Translations under genes and position numbers: made by a program
Shown here: positions 49,901 to 60,800 of the stretch, piece after piece
How the letters are laid out: each line of letters begins with the position of its first letter
How positions within the stretch are numbered: the stretch's first letter is position 1
Origin: Rhyacichthys aspro
Lineage: Eukaryota; Chordata; Actinopteri; Gobiiformes; Rhyacichthyidae
Assembly (NCBI GenBank): GCA_036850595.1
Contig: CM072155.1
Coordinates: forward strand, 8,620,256-8,684,255
Direction of reading: 5' to 3'
Length of the DNA stretch: 64,000 bases
The notes under the pieces: model-generated
The model's database searches: none
The model's input: the letters and a program-made list of their open reading frames with translations, nothing else
Told to the model about the DNA's origin: nothing

Positions 49901-51666
49901 TCAAACACAATGAAGTGTTTTTTTTCCCATTTTCAATTGTTGTGCAGCAATTTGTGCCTCAAGAAACAACACAAGGTCTGCAGAAATTTCTAGTACACCT
50001 TTACAGAAATGTTTTGATTGTGTTGATCACACTTATAATAATGGTCCCGTTAATTCATATTCTGCTTGGAATAGCATTTTATTGACAAAAAACCTACTCT
50101 TGTAACATTTATCTGCATACTGTAATATTACTATTTATCCAGATGTAAGTGCTTAAAACAAGCTGTTCTTTGCAATGTATCCTGGTAGGTCAAAGTAGAC
50201 TATTATCACAGCATGCAGTAAAAACAACTCCACTGTTTCCAAAGCAACTGTCTCTGTTTCGTAAAATAATCTTGTTTTAATGTTATGAAAACCCTAGACG
50301 TGTCTATATGTGGCTCCTATTAGAGTCTATTGGAAATGACTCCTCAAAATATCACACTTGTATAATGCATTAACTTCCCAGTACCATTAGCAATTAATAC
50401 AAAGCTTCTTCTTTTTACTCTTTTTTTTTCTGCAACACTTAGAGATACTGCGCACTAATTTATACATTAGTGCTGACTGGTTCCTGGCCTGTTATTGATC
50501 TCCAGTGTGTTATTTAATGGTGGCTCTATTGAAGCAAATGGAGTACTGTTCAGTCTTCAATCAACTGTTGTATTTCCAGGAACATGTTGTGTTGTCTTTT
50601 CACTGGGTCTTTATTTAACCAGACCAACATCTGTTATATCAATAAGTAGAATCTTTACTATCGATTTTTTAATAGATTTTTCAGTTTTTTAACTGTAGGC
50701 CAATTGTGATCGTAAATTGCATTTTATACGCTATTGTAACCTTACTTTCTGATTTATTCCCAGCTCTCAGAAAATTATTTCATAGAGCTGAACAAATTAC
50801 GTATAATTTATGGCCTTTATATATAAGGCTATATGTTCTGTTTCATGTATTGTAGACGATAAATACAATGTTTAAATTCATGAAGCCTGACTGTTTTAAA
50901 CCGGAAACAGCTGTTGCTAATAAACGCTAGCTTTGTGTCTGAATAACCGTAAGTAACATTTAGCATGTTTTTTGTTGGAATGTGGCTGTTCATCACAAAA
51001 GAAAGATTTAATTTATTTAATAAATATTACCGTATAATGTTTTTTTTTTTAATTCTCTTGTTTTTTTAAAAGGCGGACCCGCTGGGGATACGTAGCTGAC
51101 CTGTGGCTGAGGCGTTCGCGTCCCCGGTACGTTATGCTTTTTTTGAGACACTTTGGACCCCTTTTGACCGCCAGAACCAACCCGACCCGCACCGTACCAG
51201 TTCCAGTGTAAACGAGGTTTATACAGGCTATAGGTATATTAATATAATAGCTGTATGTAGGCTGACAAAGTGGCAGAAATGTAAAGAAAACACATCCAAA
51301 TTGAATGTCACATGTTTAAAATTTGAACTCAGCAGACCTCAGACATTACCACTTGCATCAGAAAATATAAATCCTGTTTTGGAAACATGATAAAATGACG
51401 AGTGGAGTTTACATTTAAAAAGACCTGTTTCTAAAGTCGTGAAACAACAAATTAAAACAATTTTCAGTGATAGTGAATGTTAAAAGTTATTTAAGTCTAA
51501 AATTATAAGTAAAAAAAACCCCATTTGATTACTTGTGGCTTTTCATGGGATATTCTGACAAAGCTTTTATTCTAGCGCAGAGCATGTACAGCGGTTGCCT
51601 AAAATCACATCAAAATTTCATTTCTCTGTTATCTGACCTATATTCTCAAAGTATTGTATGAGCAGA

Positions 51667-51681
51667 CTACCCCCTTGTGGG
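51667..51681 (-). promoter_or_regulatory. CTCF-like motif
   Basis: The minus strand reads CCCACAAGGGGGTAG, a partial match to the CTCF core, about 430 nt downstream of the Ig gene stop. Confidence 0.3.
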
Positions 51682-51883
51682 CATCGGAAAAAGTGATATT
51701 TACATGGATTTTCTGTGAGCAGATATATTTAAAGCCCACGTGTTCAATATAGTACAGTGAATTTCAAATAAACTCACAAAATCATTTAAATATTCTTAAA
51801 GTATCAATGCCAGTCATCCCAAAGTCTCAAATCATGTACCGTTTTGTTGGGCACACACCTTTTCGATTGAGTGAGTGGCAGTG

Positions 51884-51900
51884 CTGCCCTCAAGTGGCCA
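51884..51900 (-). promoter_or_regulatory. CTCF-like motif
   Basis: The minus strand reads TGGCCACTTGAGGGCAG, a good match to the extended CTCF consensus TGGCCACYAGRKGGCAG, just below the Ig gene. Confidence 0.45.
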
Positions 51901-52104
51901 ATATCTGAAGTCAGTCAAACCTGCTTCCATATAAGGTGAAAAGAGTGAGACGTTTTCAATTAAACTGCTGATTAGAACTTGTCAGGCAGAGACTTGCTGT
52001 AGTTGAATCTTACATACACCCATTTGTCAAACTATTTCTTCTATGTCATCTCTTTTGTTTGTCGTTCCCAATTGTGCTCTCTAAGACCCAAACACCTGAA
52101 ACAG

Positions 52105-53149
52105 TTAGACCATCAACGTCACCAGAACCAGAGCAAGCATCATGCAGAGCCAGTGGACATTGACCACGCAGCCCCCGGAGACGGAAAGGGTTCTGACCAT
52201 TTGCACTAGGGTTTCATTGTTAGCATTCTCAATGGGCATCCAGAGAGAACAGTTGTAAGGCTCTTTGTTTTTTGGATCCAACTTTGCTGTGCTCGTAATG
52301 GTGTAGCGGCCTAAAGCGTCCTCCTTCTCTGTAGTGGTGATATTAGCCTTAGTTGGGTCCAGTGGACTGGTTCCCTGGGTCCATTGGACTTTGGCACTGG
52401 GGTAAACGTCAGTGAATGTGCATGTAGCCGTAGTAGGAGACACAGCAGTGCCAGATTCACCAATGCACTCTGGAAAGATACAATGTATTAAATAATATTG
52501 AATAAATTATAAATAAATCGAACTAGGTTACTTACTTTGGACACGAACAATAGTCTGGTCATTTTTCACTCCTTCTTTGGCGCGTAGTTTGCAGTGGTAG
52601 GTCCCCTTGTGAAGTGGCATTACATTGAGAATAGTCAAGGTGAAGTTATAGAAGCCGCCCACAGAAGTGCTGTTGCAAACCATCCTGGTCTGGTTCGACT
52701 GTCCTCCCCAGTCACAAATGTCTTTTTCCTTCTCCATCCAGAATAACCTTTTAATTTCAATTGGTTGTGTTGAGTTTACGCTACACCTCAGGGTTAGATT
52801 TTGGCCACAATTTGCCAGAATTTTCGGAATGGTTCGCATCTCCAAACTGCCTGAATGATGATAAAGATAGTTATTACCGGCGTAGTTCTAATAAAAGGAT
52901 TTAAATACAGAAAGGGATAGTTAAATAGGTGAGGAGGTTAAAAACAAACATAGGCTTACCAGCTACACTGAGAGCGGAAAGGAACCAGATGGTGCAAGCC
53001 AAACCGAAAAGTCCATGCCGTGCCCTCACATCAGAGGACATAAGCCTTGCTCCAACCTGCAGCAAAAACAGTACATAGTTACTTCACACCAAGGAAAAAC
53101 GTTAAGACACAGAGGATTGTATGAATTAAACTGTCATTACACTTACCAT
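52105..53149 (-). CDS. Two-Ig-domain cell-surface protein, B7-like, probably GPI-anchored; family not recognised
   Basis: Four coding exons close in phase: 53149..53147 (ATG only), 53056..52960 (signal peptide, hydrophobic core FGLACTIWFLSALSV), 52850..52536 (first Ig domain) and 52469..52105 (second Ig domain and tail); 780 nt, 259 aa. A second in-frame Met lies six codons on (53041). Ig1 has LRCSV, FWMEKEK and GTYHC, plus an extra Cys pair (DICDW and MVCNST). Ig2 has ATCTFTDVYPSAKVQW and EPYNCSLW. Eight N-X-S/T sequons predict heavy glycosylation. The chain ends in a hydrophobic stretch (VHWLCMMLALVLVTLMV) preceded by SVSGG, with no cytoplasmic tail, which fits a GPI signal better than a signalling receptor. 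The V-then-C layout recalls B7/butyrophilin ligands. I cannot assign an orthologue. Confidence 0.8.
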
Positions 53150-54811
53150 TGTTGCTGTTAAACCTGCAGCCGGATTAATGTGTGGTCACAGAGTTGACTT
53201 CTTCTTTATCAATTTGGGCGGGGACAAAAAAAATGACATACGCATAAATGAAGTCCTTAGTCAACCCCAACCCCAGCTGTAGAAATTGGCCTGTGTGGTA
53301 TCATGTTGTGCCTTGGACATGGACAGACATGTCTTGGAATGCAGTCACAAAGAGTGAGACTGTGCAGCTTCCTGGCTTCTGACTTAAACTCTGATTTGAA
53401 ATTATGCTTCAAAATGGGTATTATTCGGTTTACAGCAAGACTAGACATTTATTTGAAAACGTTTTACTCCAGTTTCTTATAACATTGAGACTGGGACTAT
53501 TTACATTACTTATTTATTGTCTGTTGTTCCATTTGTTTGTTTCTGTGGACTCCACGTGGTGCATATATTAACTACATGTTTCGAGGCTGTAAGATTTCAA
53601 TGTGAAACATGTGTTTATAATCTTGTAAACAGCATGATGGGGACTTCCTGTCTGAGATAACAGGCGTGTCTCTCTCTGGTTTGAGTCAACAAAGCCACTT
53701 GAAAAACAGAGGTAAGCCTCAGGTAAGACTTTGTGTGATGTGTCTGGGAAACAAAGCTAATCTCTGTGTAAATACTTGACTTTTCACAGCTCAATCAATG
53801 TTAATAACAGACTTGACTTATTTCAGTGAGCTGTTTAGCTGGTCCTAGATCCACTGCGGATGTGTCATGGCTTGGTCTGGAATGTGACAGTTAGATGCCA
53901 ATGTAATAAAGAGTGTAGGGTGTAATCAAGTGCATCTTAAGGATTGTGTATGTGTCAGCTGTAGGTTTTCCTGCATAAGGGAACTCTTAAGAAAGCATTT
54001 ACTTGTGGCCATATTTCCATTTAAGTCATAATGCAGCTGTTTAGTCAATTTAATAATTCTTTTTTACCTTTTGTTTTTAATCCACAGAGGTTGCCACACA
54101 CTTCAATTTCACAATAAACCAAACATCTGTGTTGCCATTTCTGAGTAATGTGGCTAGGTGGGCAGGTTTGATCATAATCCTGAAAGGAGCAATCTGCAAT
54201 TATCAGATGGAACAAGTCGTGCCAAAACACTTGAGACATTTCTAAATACCTACCATAGCTACAATGTACTCTAGAGATCAAAAATAGGCTTTTCACTCAT
54301 TTGTATTTCCGCAAAATACAATACATTTTAGCGTTCATTAGAGTTCAACTAGAATGCACACAAGGTGAATACATTTCTGTGCTATGACATATATTAATAC
54401 ACCGGATTCCATGAACATTTTGGAGGTGATTTAGCAAAAATGTCACTTTTGTTCATGTCTGGACAGTGCTTGTTACTATGATCATGACTACAGCCCAATT
54501 GACAAAACACTTGACAAAACATTTGACTATAGACAGATGGGTGACACTGGAGTACGATGAACCTGCAAAGCTCCGCTATGTAAAAGGTATACACATTACC
54601 AGGTGACACCCCAAAATGCCCCAAGAATATAGCCTTTCATTCACACATATCAACCTATTCATTTTAACCACAGTGAATTCCAGTGTATGCGTTAAAAGTA
54701 ATGCAAATTAGGATTAAAAACTCTTGTAGTCTGTATTGCATCTATATTGCCTGTAGCAGTGAGTTCAGATTATTGCCCAATACTTTTGCACAAAGTAAAG
54801 GTTGTAGACTG

Positions 54812-54846
54812 GTCTGGACTGGTCTGGACTGGTCTGGACTGGTCTG
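54812..54846 (+). repeat. ggtctggact minisatellite, about 3.5 copies
   Basis: A 10-nt unit ggtctggact is repeated three times in perfect tandem, with partial units on each side. A related ggtctggt word recurs in the fold-back element at 58297-59012. Confidence 0.85.
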
Positions 54847-55016
54847 TCCACAGTGACAGTAATTGGAGATGAGGAGCAGCTGTGAGGGTCCTGTCTCATT
54901 AGAGACACAGGTGAGTCCACAAACAGACAGAGGGTCACCTGTGAGCCATGACAGTTTTGGAATAACCTGCTGTCAGATCAGGAAAGTTTACAACAGTGTT
55001 TGACAACACTAAAATA

Positions 55017-55036
55017 AATAATAATAATAATAATAA
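55017..55036 (+). repeat. (AAT)n microsatellite
   Basis: About seven AAT/ATA units in tandem. Confidence 0.7.
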
Positions 55037-57399
55037 AAAACTGTAGTTGAGCCAATTTGAAAACACTTGATTTTATTTTTATTACGTTGTCAGTTGTCAT
55101 TACTTTACCTTCTAGTTTCCTCCAGTACTGCCTCTCCTCACAGCTTTTCATTTTGACAGGTTCACTTCACAGATTCACATGCTGAGGTGGTGATGAGGTG
55201 AAGATGAGAACGAAAATCTCTGTAACTCCATCTCCAGGTACAGCTCTCACTTAATAGACACCTACACTTTCTGCTGTACGTTACTGCATTGAAAAAAAAG
55301 ACTACATGTTAAAAAAATTAATCATCTGGGTCTGCAGGTGCATAACACAAACCTAGCTGTGTGTGCATGAGAATATATGAAAGCTAGCTGTCATGTGCAG
55401 TGACATATTTATCTAATAAAATATAAATATATGTTGGGTCACTGTGGAGACAGACTCATTCAATTACTGTACAGATTCTTCTCTGCTCCTGTGAGTGTAT
55501 TTGCCTCTTTAGTCATATGCACCAACATTCAGAGTGCAATAGATGTAAATTCTAATGAAGCTGCGGAAATGAACATTAAGCTTCTTGCTACATTTTAGCG
55601 CCCTGTACTGACGCATCATGATAGCTGTGCCATCACTCTGCTTCTCGGTTATAGGTGTGGTGAAAAGCTCCCCTTAGTAAAAAGAAAAATAACATATACA
55701 GTAATATGACTGTATATTGTCGATGGTAGAAAACACATGAGGTGAAGATGATATATCCACTAATCAGTCATTTAAGGTTTTTAGCGACAAATGGAGAATT
55801 AACTTAATGGTCATGGTCTATTCCCTAAAATTTCCTAAATCCATCAGTTGATGTGTGCTCAGCGCTAATGCATTTATTTTTTACACTTTACTGTAACATA
55901 TTTTTCACTTTTGTACTTCCTAGTTACCAGAGTAGTGGGAGAAACTTTTTTGAGAAGTCTTTGTCCTTGGGCGCTTGCTTTTGTAAATGTTCAGTGTAGC
56001 CGAGGGAGTACAAACCAAATAGTGAGAGGGAGGAAGAGACATGGTGGAGATACTTATTTGAGAGACACACGGGCAAAAAAGAGAGAAGACAGAGATTGAA
56101 AACAGTAAGAGGCAAACGACTACTGTGTATTGTATAATGCAGTGGCAAAGAGGTCAATGTGAAACAGGAGAAAGTAGATTGCAGCAAAAGAGACAACAAT
56201 GAAAAACAAATAATGAGATGCAGGATTTTCTGATTTGTTTTTGCACAGTATTGTCCTTGGGCAAACTTTGAACTGAAGTTCATAGTTAGCCTGCACAGTA
56301 TGTTACAATTCAATAAAAAAAATCACAATATCCATATGTCAAAGAACTGCTTGAACTGCATTAGTGTGTACATGTGACCAATATAACATAAAGCATATCT
56401 GACACAACAAAAGATTATTCAGCAGTCTTTCCCAGATGTGTATGTCATCAGTTTTACTACTTTACAACATGCTTTGACTCTTATTTATGTTACTAAAACT
56501 GACTCCTAGAATTTTTGCTGTTCAGTCTGGTCAGAAACTCTAGAGGCCAAATGTATGAAGCCCAGTGATGACCTTTAACTCACTGTAGCCTTGTTGATGG
56601 TGCATTCAAACTCTAAGCTAAGTCTGAAATGTCATCAGCAGAACTGATCTCCCAGGACCTTTGGCTGATAGGCTATTTCAGCATCACTCTCACGGCCAGC
56701 GCAAACTTGGAAAGAGTCAATAGTGTTACCATAGCAACAGGGGATGCTGTTGGTTTGGGCTAGTGAGTAGTGACTGTTCCGATATTCACTTTTGCCTTCA
56801 TAATACTAATTATATAATGTATGTATTAAAAAGAATTGCTGACATGCCACTTCAATTCAAGTTACACATGTAACAGATAAGATATTACATCAGTTTCTCC
56901 ACAACCCTTACATTCTACATCTGAATTATTAAGTGGCTAACAATAAACTTTTTTTCTTTTCTTTTTAGCATATGTTTATTTAAAAAGTATAAAAATGCCG
57001 AGTTCAAATATTGTACTATAGCACACAAACGTGTCAGAGGTGTATTCTAAAATGTCTCCACTAGATGTCACTTTAGAGCTGCTGCCACGTACAGAAACTC
57101 GGCGCTGTTCGTGGTTCTGAAATAAGTCAAAAAGGATGGGGGAAAAAAAAGGATAATTACAGACCTATTTGTAATGTCACTTCATGAATAAACTGTACTC
57201 TTTCCACAATAAAAGTAAGATGCTTTACTGTGTTTCATCATATTATGTAGGATATTGTTGTTTTATGATTTTTTTTGTATGTGGATTTATTTTACTATGA
57301 TCATATAGGACCATTTTGACTTATAGAAGAACGCGTCAGCTAAATGCTAGGAATTTAAATTAGAGGCTATATTAAGACAAACTACTTCTCTTTGCGGCA

Positions 57400-57414
57400 G
57401 TAGGTGGCGCTGCC
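57400..57414 (+). promoter_or_regulatory. CTCF-like motif upstream of mgat5b
   Basis: GTAGGTGGCGCTGCC matches the CTCF core RGGTGGCGCTG type and lies about 430 nt above the mgat5b ATG. Confidence 0.45.
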
Positions 57415-57623
57415 GCTAAATGAGCTAAACCATTGGCCATTTAACAGGAGAAGGATGCTGTGGTCTATTCATTCAACTCGGAGAGGTAGAAGAAGCTCAA
57501 CAGTACGGTAAACCTCAGCTCAGTGCTTGTAGTTCTCCCAGGATATACTCAGTTCAGGACTCGAACCCTCGTCTGATAAAAGTGTTGCTAATTGTTATAA
57601 TCGCGGAGGGACACAGCGGACAG

Positions 57624-57686
57624 ATGCTGCAGCACGCGGCGGGAGGCTCGCGCTCAACTTGTCTGGACTACGGTACCCATTTCTAG
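57624..57686 (+). other. Upstream ORF 1 in probable mgat5b 5' leader (20 codons)
   Basis: ATG at 57624 to TAG at 57684-57686, in the GC-rich stretch preceding the mgat5b start. It is a translated uORF only if the transcript begins upstream of it. Confidence 0.4.
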
Positions 57687-57759
57687 TAAGCGCGGGAAGT
57701 TGGCTGCTCTCTGTCAACAACGTTTGTCTCTGAACTGAGCTTAAATTCGCTCCAAAGTT

Positions 57760-57834
57760 ATGGTTGCGACGCAGTTGGAGACCGAGACTTGCACAATGTT
57801 AAGGAGGGACGTTTTTTCTCCGAGTGGAAAATGA
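57760..57834 (+). other. Upstream ORF 2 overlapping the mgat5b start (ATGA)
   Basis: ATG at 57760 opens 24 codons ending with TGA at 57832-57834, which overlaps the main ATG (57831) as ATGA. This arrangement can couple termination to reinitiation. Confidence 0.45.
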
Positions 57835-60800
57835 CTGCGACCAGCGGCGAGCTTTCCATTATGGTGAGGAGATGCCTTCTCACTTTCAAACCATTCAGGT
57901 AAGAAGACACGCCACTTATTTTCATCACCATCTTTCTTAAGAAATGATGCTTGTGTCCGAGGTCACTCTTCTTATTATTTATTTTTATTTTATTTTTTAT
58001 CAGATTTACCACAAATAAATAAGTCTATTGATTAAGATGTTGTATGGTTCAACCATCAGAAAGTAGCCTGTCAACAGTTTAAGCTAGTCTGAATGCATAA
58101 AGTTCATTTGTTATATTAATTTGTGCAGCTGAAAAGTTATGTGTCTTTGTTTTCATTTCATTGCAATGATGCCCCTTTGGTGATTTTTAGTCCTCCGGGT
58201 CATTATATAACAAAATGGTTGAAGAAGAAGGCGTGGGGACATATTTTTCAAGGTAGAAAGGACTGTCAATCCTAAAGCAAACTGTGCTATGTTAATATAC
58301 AGTACTGTGCAAAAGCTTTAGGCAGGTGTGGATATAAAAAGTAAAGTAATTTTATATTAAGTATGTTTATTTTTATTAGTTTACAAAATGCAAAGTGAAA
58401 GAGCAGAAGACATTTCTAAATCAAATCAATATTTTTCCACTGTCTCAGTTTGTGAAGGATCTGGGCAGGTTCTGTTCAAACATTTGGAAAATCCCAGACA
58501 CAACAAGGCCAAACTGGACTAAACCAGACCATCAAATATAAGAAGGAGCATAGGTTAAACCAGACCATGCAAACCCAGCTAGAACCAGGCCAGACTCCAT
58601 GATGTTGGGATCACTCTCAGTATTGAAGTATTTCATCTATTCACTCAGTTGGCAAGCGTAAAAAAGACGAAAAACTGTGATCCCAGAACAAGGAGTCCTA
58701 GTGTAACCCTGATCCCAACATCATGGACTATTGTCTGGGATTACATGGTCTGGTTTAGCCTACGTTATTTCTAACATTTGATGGTCTGGTCTAGTCCAGT
58801 TTGGTCTGGTTTTATCAGGGATTGTCCAAATGTTTCAAAAACCTGCAAAACCTGTCCAGATCCTTCACTACACTACACTACACTACAAGAACTGTTGCTG
58901 TTTTGAGGCAAAGTCTCACCAAATATTGATTTGATTTAGAATTTTCTTCTTTCTTCACTTTTCATTTTGTTCATTTTATATCCACACCTGCCTTAAACCT
59001 TGTACTATACTTAGAGAAAGATTTCTAATGCATTATCATTAGATCCAAGTTTTTTAACTGGTCTTGGTCACCAGAAAGTCAGCTGGGCAGAGTTTCTCAA
59101 AACCTAAATTCCAACTTGTTAAGGAATATTTGAGCTGCCCTTGGAGCTGAGAGGAGTCACACAGGCTGGAGACTTTCTGGATTTCTTAGGTAGAAGAAGT
59201 TTATTGACCATCAACACAGGACCTGGGGACAGGATGCTTTACACGTTGTAGTATTGAATATATAAGTCTGTCCATGCTTCCTTTGACTGAGAGGACAAAG
59301 CCCAATAGTCAATGCACACCTAATGCCTTATCAAAGGAATGGTGTTCACCAGATAGAGTCTAGACTTGGAGCCGAGTTATCTGTGCAAGGTACAGGTATC
59401 AGATTACAGATTATTATTATTATTATTATTAGTATACAGATTATTTAAATATGACACATTGAGGGTATGTTAATGCCACTGCTCCTCTAAAAGTCACGGT
59501 CTTTGAAGGAACTCTAACCTCCTTTAAGCTGTTTCTTCAGGCTGTTTCTTGGCTAAGAGTCACACATTCAGAAATGTCCCATTCATGTACCGTATTTTCC
59601 GGACTATAGAGCGCACCTAAATATAAGCCGCACCCACTAAAATTTAAAAGAAATATATATTTTGTCACATATAAGCCGCACCGGACTATAAGCCGCCGAT
59701 ACCCAGGCTGAGAAATAAGATATTTACATAGAAAGATTTTGTACCATAAGTGTTTATTCATATACCTGAACTGATTGTTTCCGAACAGTGCCTGTAACAC
59801 GGCAGTAAAAGTGCTGATCAAACAAAACAGAAAAGTCATTGATGGTTTTATTCATCTTCCTCCTGTGCACTAAAACCAAGTTGCTTTATTTTTCTTCCTC
59901 CTGCGTACTGAAACCACTGAACACCAAACCACTGTCACTTTTTCTTCCTGCGCACTGTTAAAGCGCAACTGCGCAACTATTAAAGTCGCTTCATTCTCCC
60001 GTGCACTGAAACCACAAGTCACTATTCATCTTCCTCCTGAGCATTGAAACTACTGAACACCAAACCACTGTCACTTCATTTGTTTTCCATTATGAGGGGG
60101 TGAGGGTGTCAAAATATTACCGTATTTTGCTGTTGTGCGTCTTGGGTTGCATGTGCTAAGAATAAAAACTGGTGCTTTCTTGTTTGTACCATAGAATGTA
60201 TAAATAATGTACTGACTACCGCTGCCTCGTTTGTCTCGTTTTTGCACTTCCTGCTAGAGCGCCCCCCTGAGGGCTGAAGAAAAATTCACAGAAAAGCCGC
60301 ATCTCTGTATAAGCCGCATGGTTCAAAGCGTGGGAAAAAAGTAGCGGCTTATAGTCCGGAAAATACGGTATAACAAAAGACTCATCCACTTGCCAGGGTC
60401 ATAGGTGTGGAACAAAAGGGAATCATAGTTTGGCAGGAATAAGTTAGTTTAAACCTTTGTAATGATTGCCGTGAAAAGATTCAACAAATGTATAAATACT
60501 GGAAATTACAGATACAGTAACAGCATACCACAATGAATTATTACTCAGTGCCTTTTCCCATCATATGCAGTAGGCTGCTGATCTGCCCTGTTTCATTTCA
60601 CAAACAGGGCTCCAGACTCTGTCACAAAGAACATTTAGCCCTTAGTTAGAGATCTCAGTTCCTAGAGTCTTGAGTTGTTGGTGTTGTATTGTTGAGTGAG
60701 AAGCTATTTACTCAGGCTGTTGGTGTTTTAGTGTCTATCAGCAGACAGACATAACATATCATATCGGAAACATCTGGGTTAGCCCCATGGTGATATAACC

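Larger units (their letters stand above)
38740..52104. other. Gene-poor interval between Ras-dva-like and Ig genes
   Basis: About 13 kb without a recognisable exon on either strand. The longest ORFs (42883-43266, 127 codons; 48091-48549, 152 codons) have no domain signature, no splice-site context and ordinary AT-rich composition. The MITE, CTCF-like motifs, simple repeats and a repeated GGACATTTTTGTCC block are listed separately. Conserved enhancers could be here but cannot be seen without alignment. Confidence 0.5.
53150..57399. other. Intergenic region between Ig gene and mgat5b
   Basis: The Ig gene promoter should lie just above 53150. The rest shows no recognised exon. A minisatellite (54812-54846) and an AAT run (55017-55036) are present. 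Confidence 0.5.
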
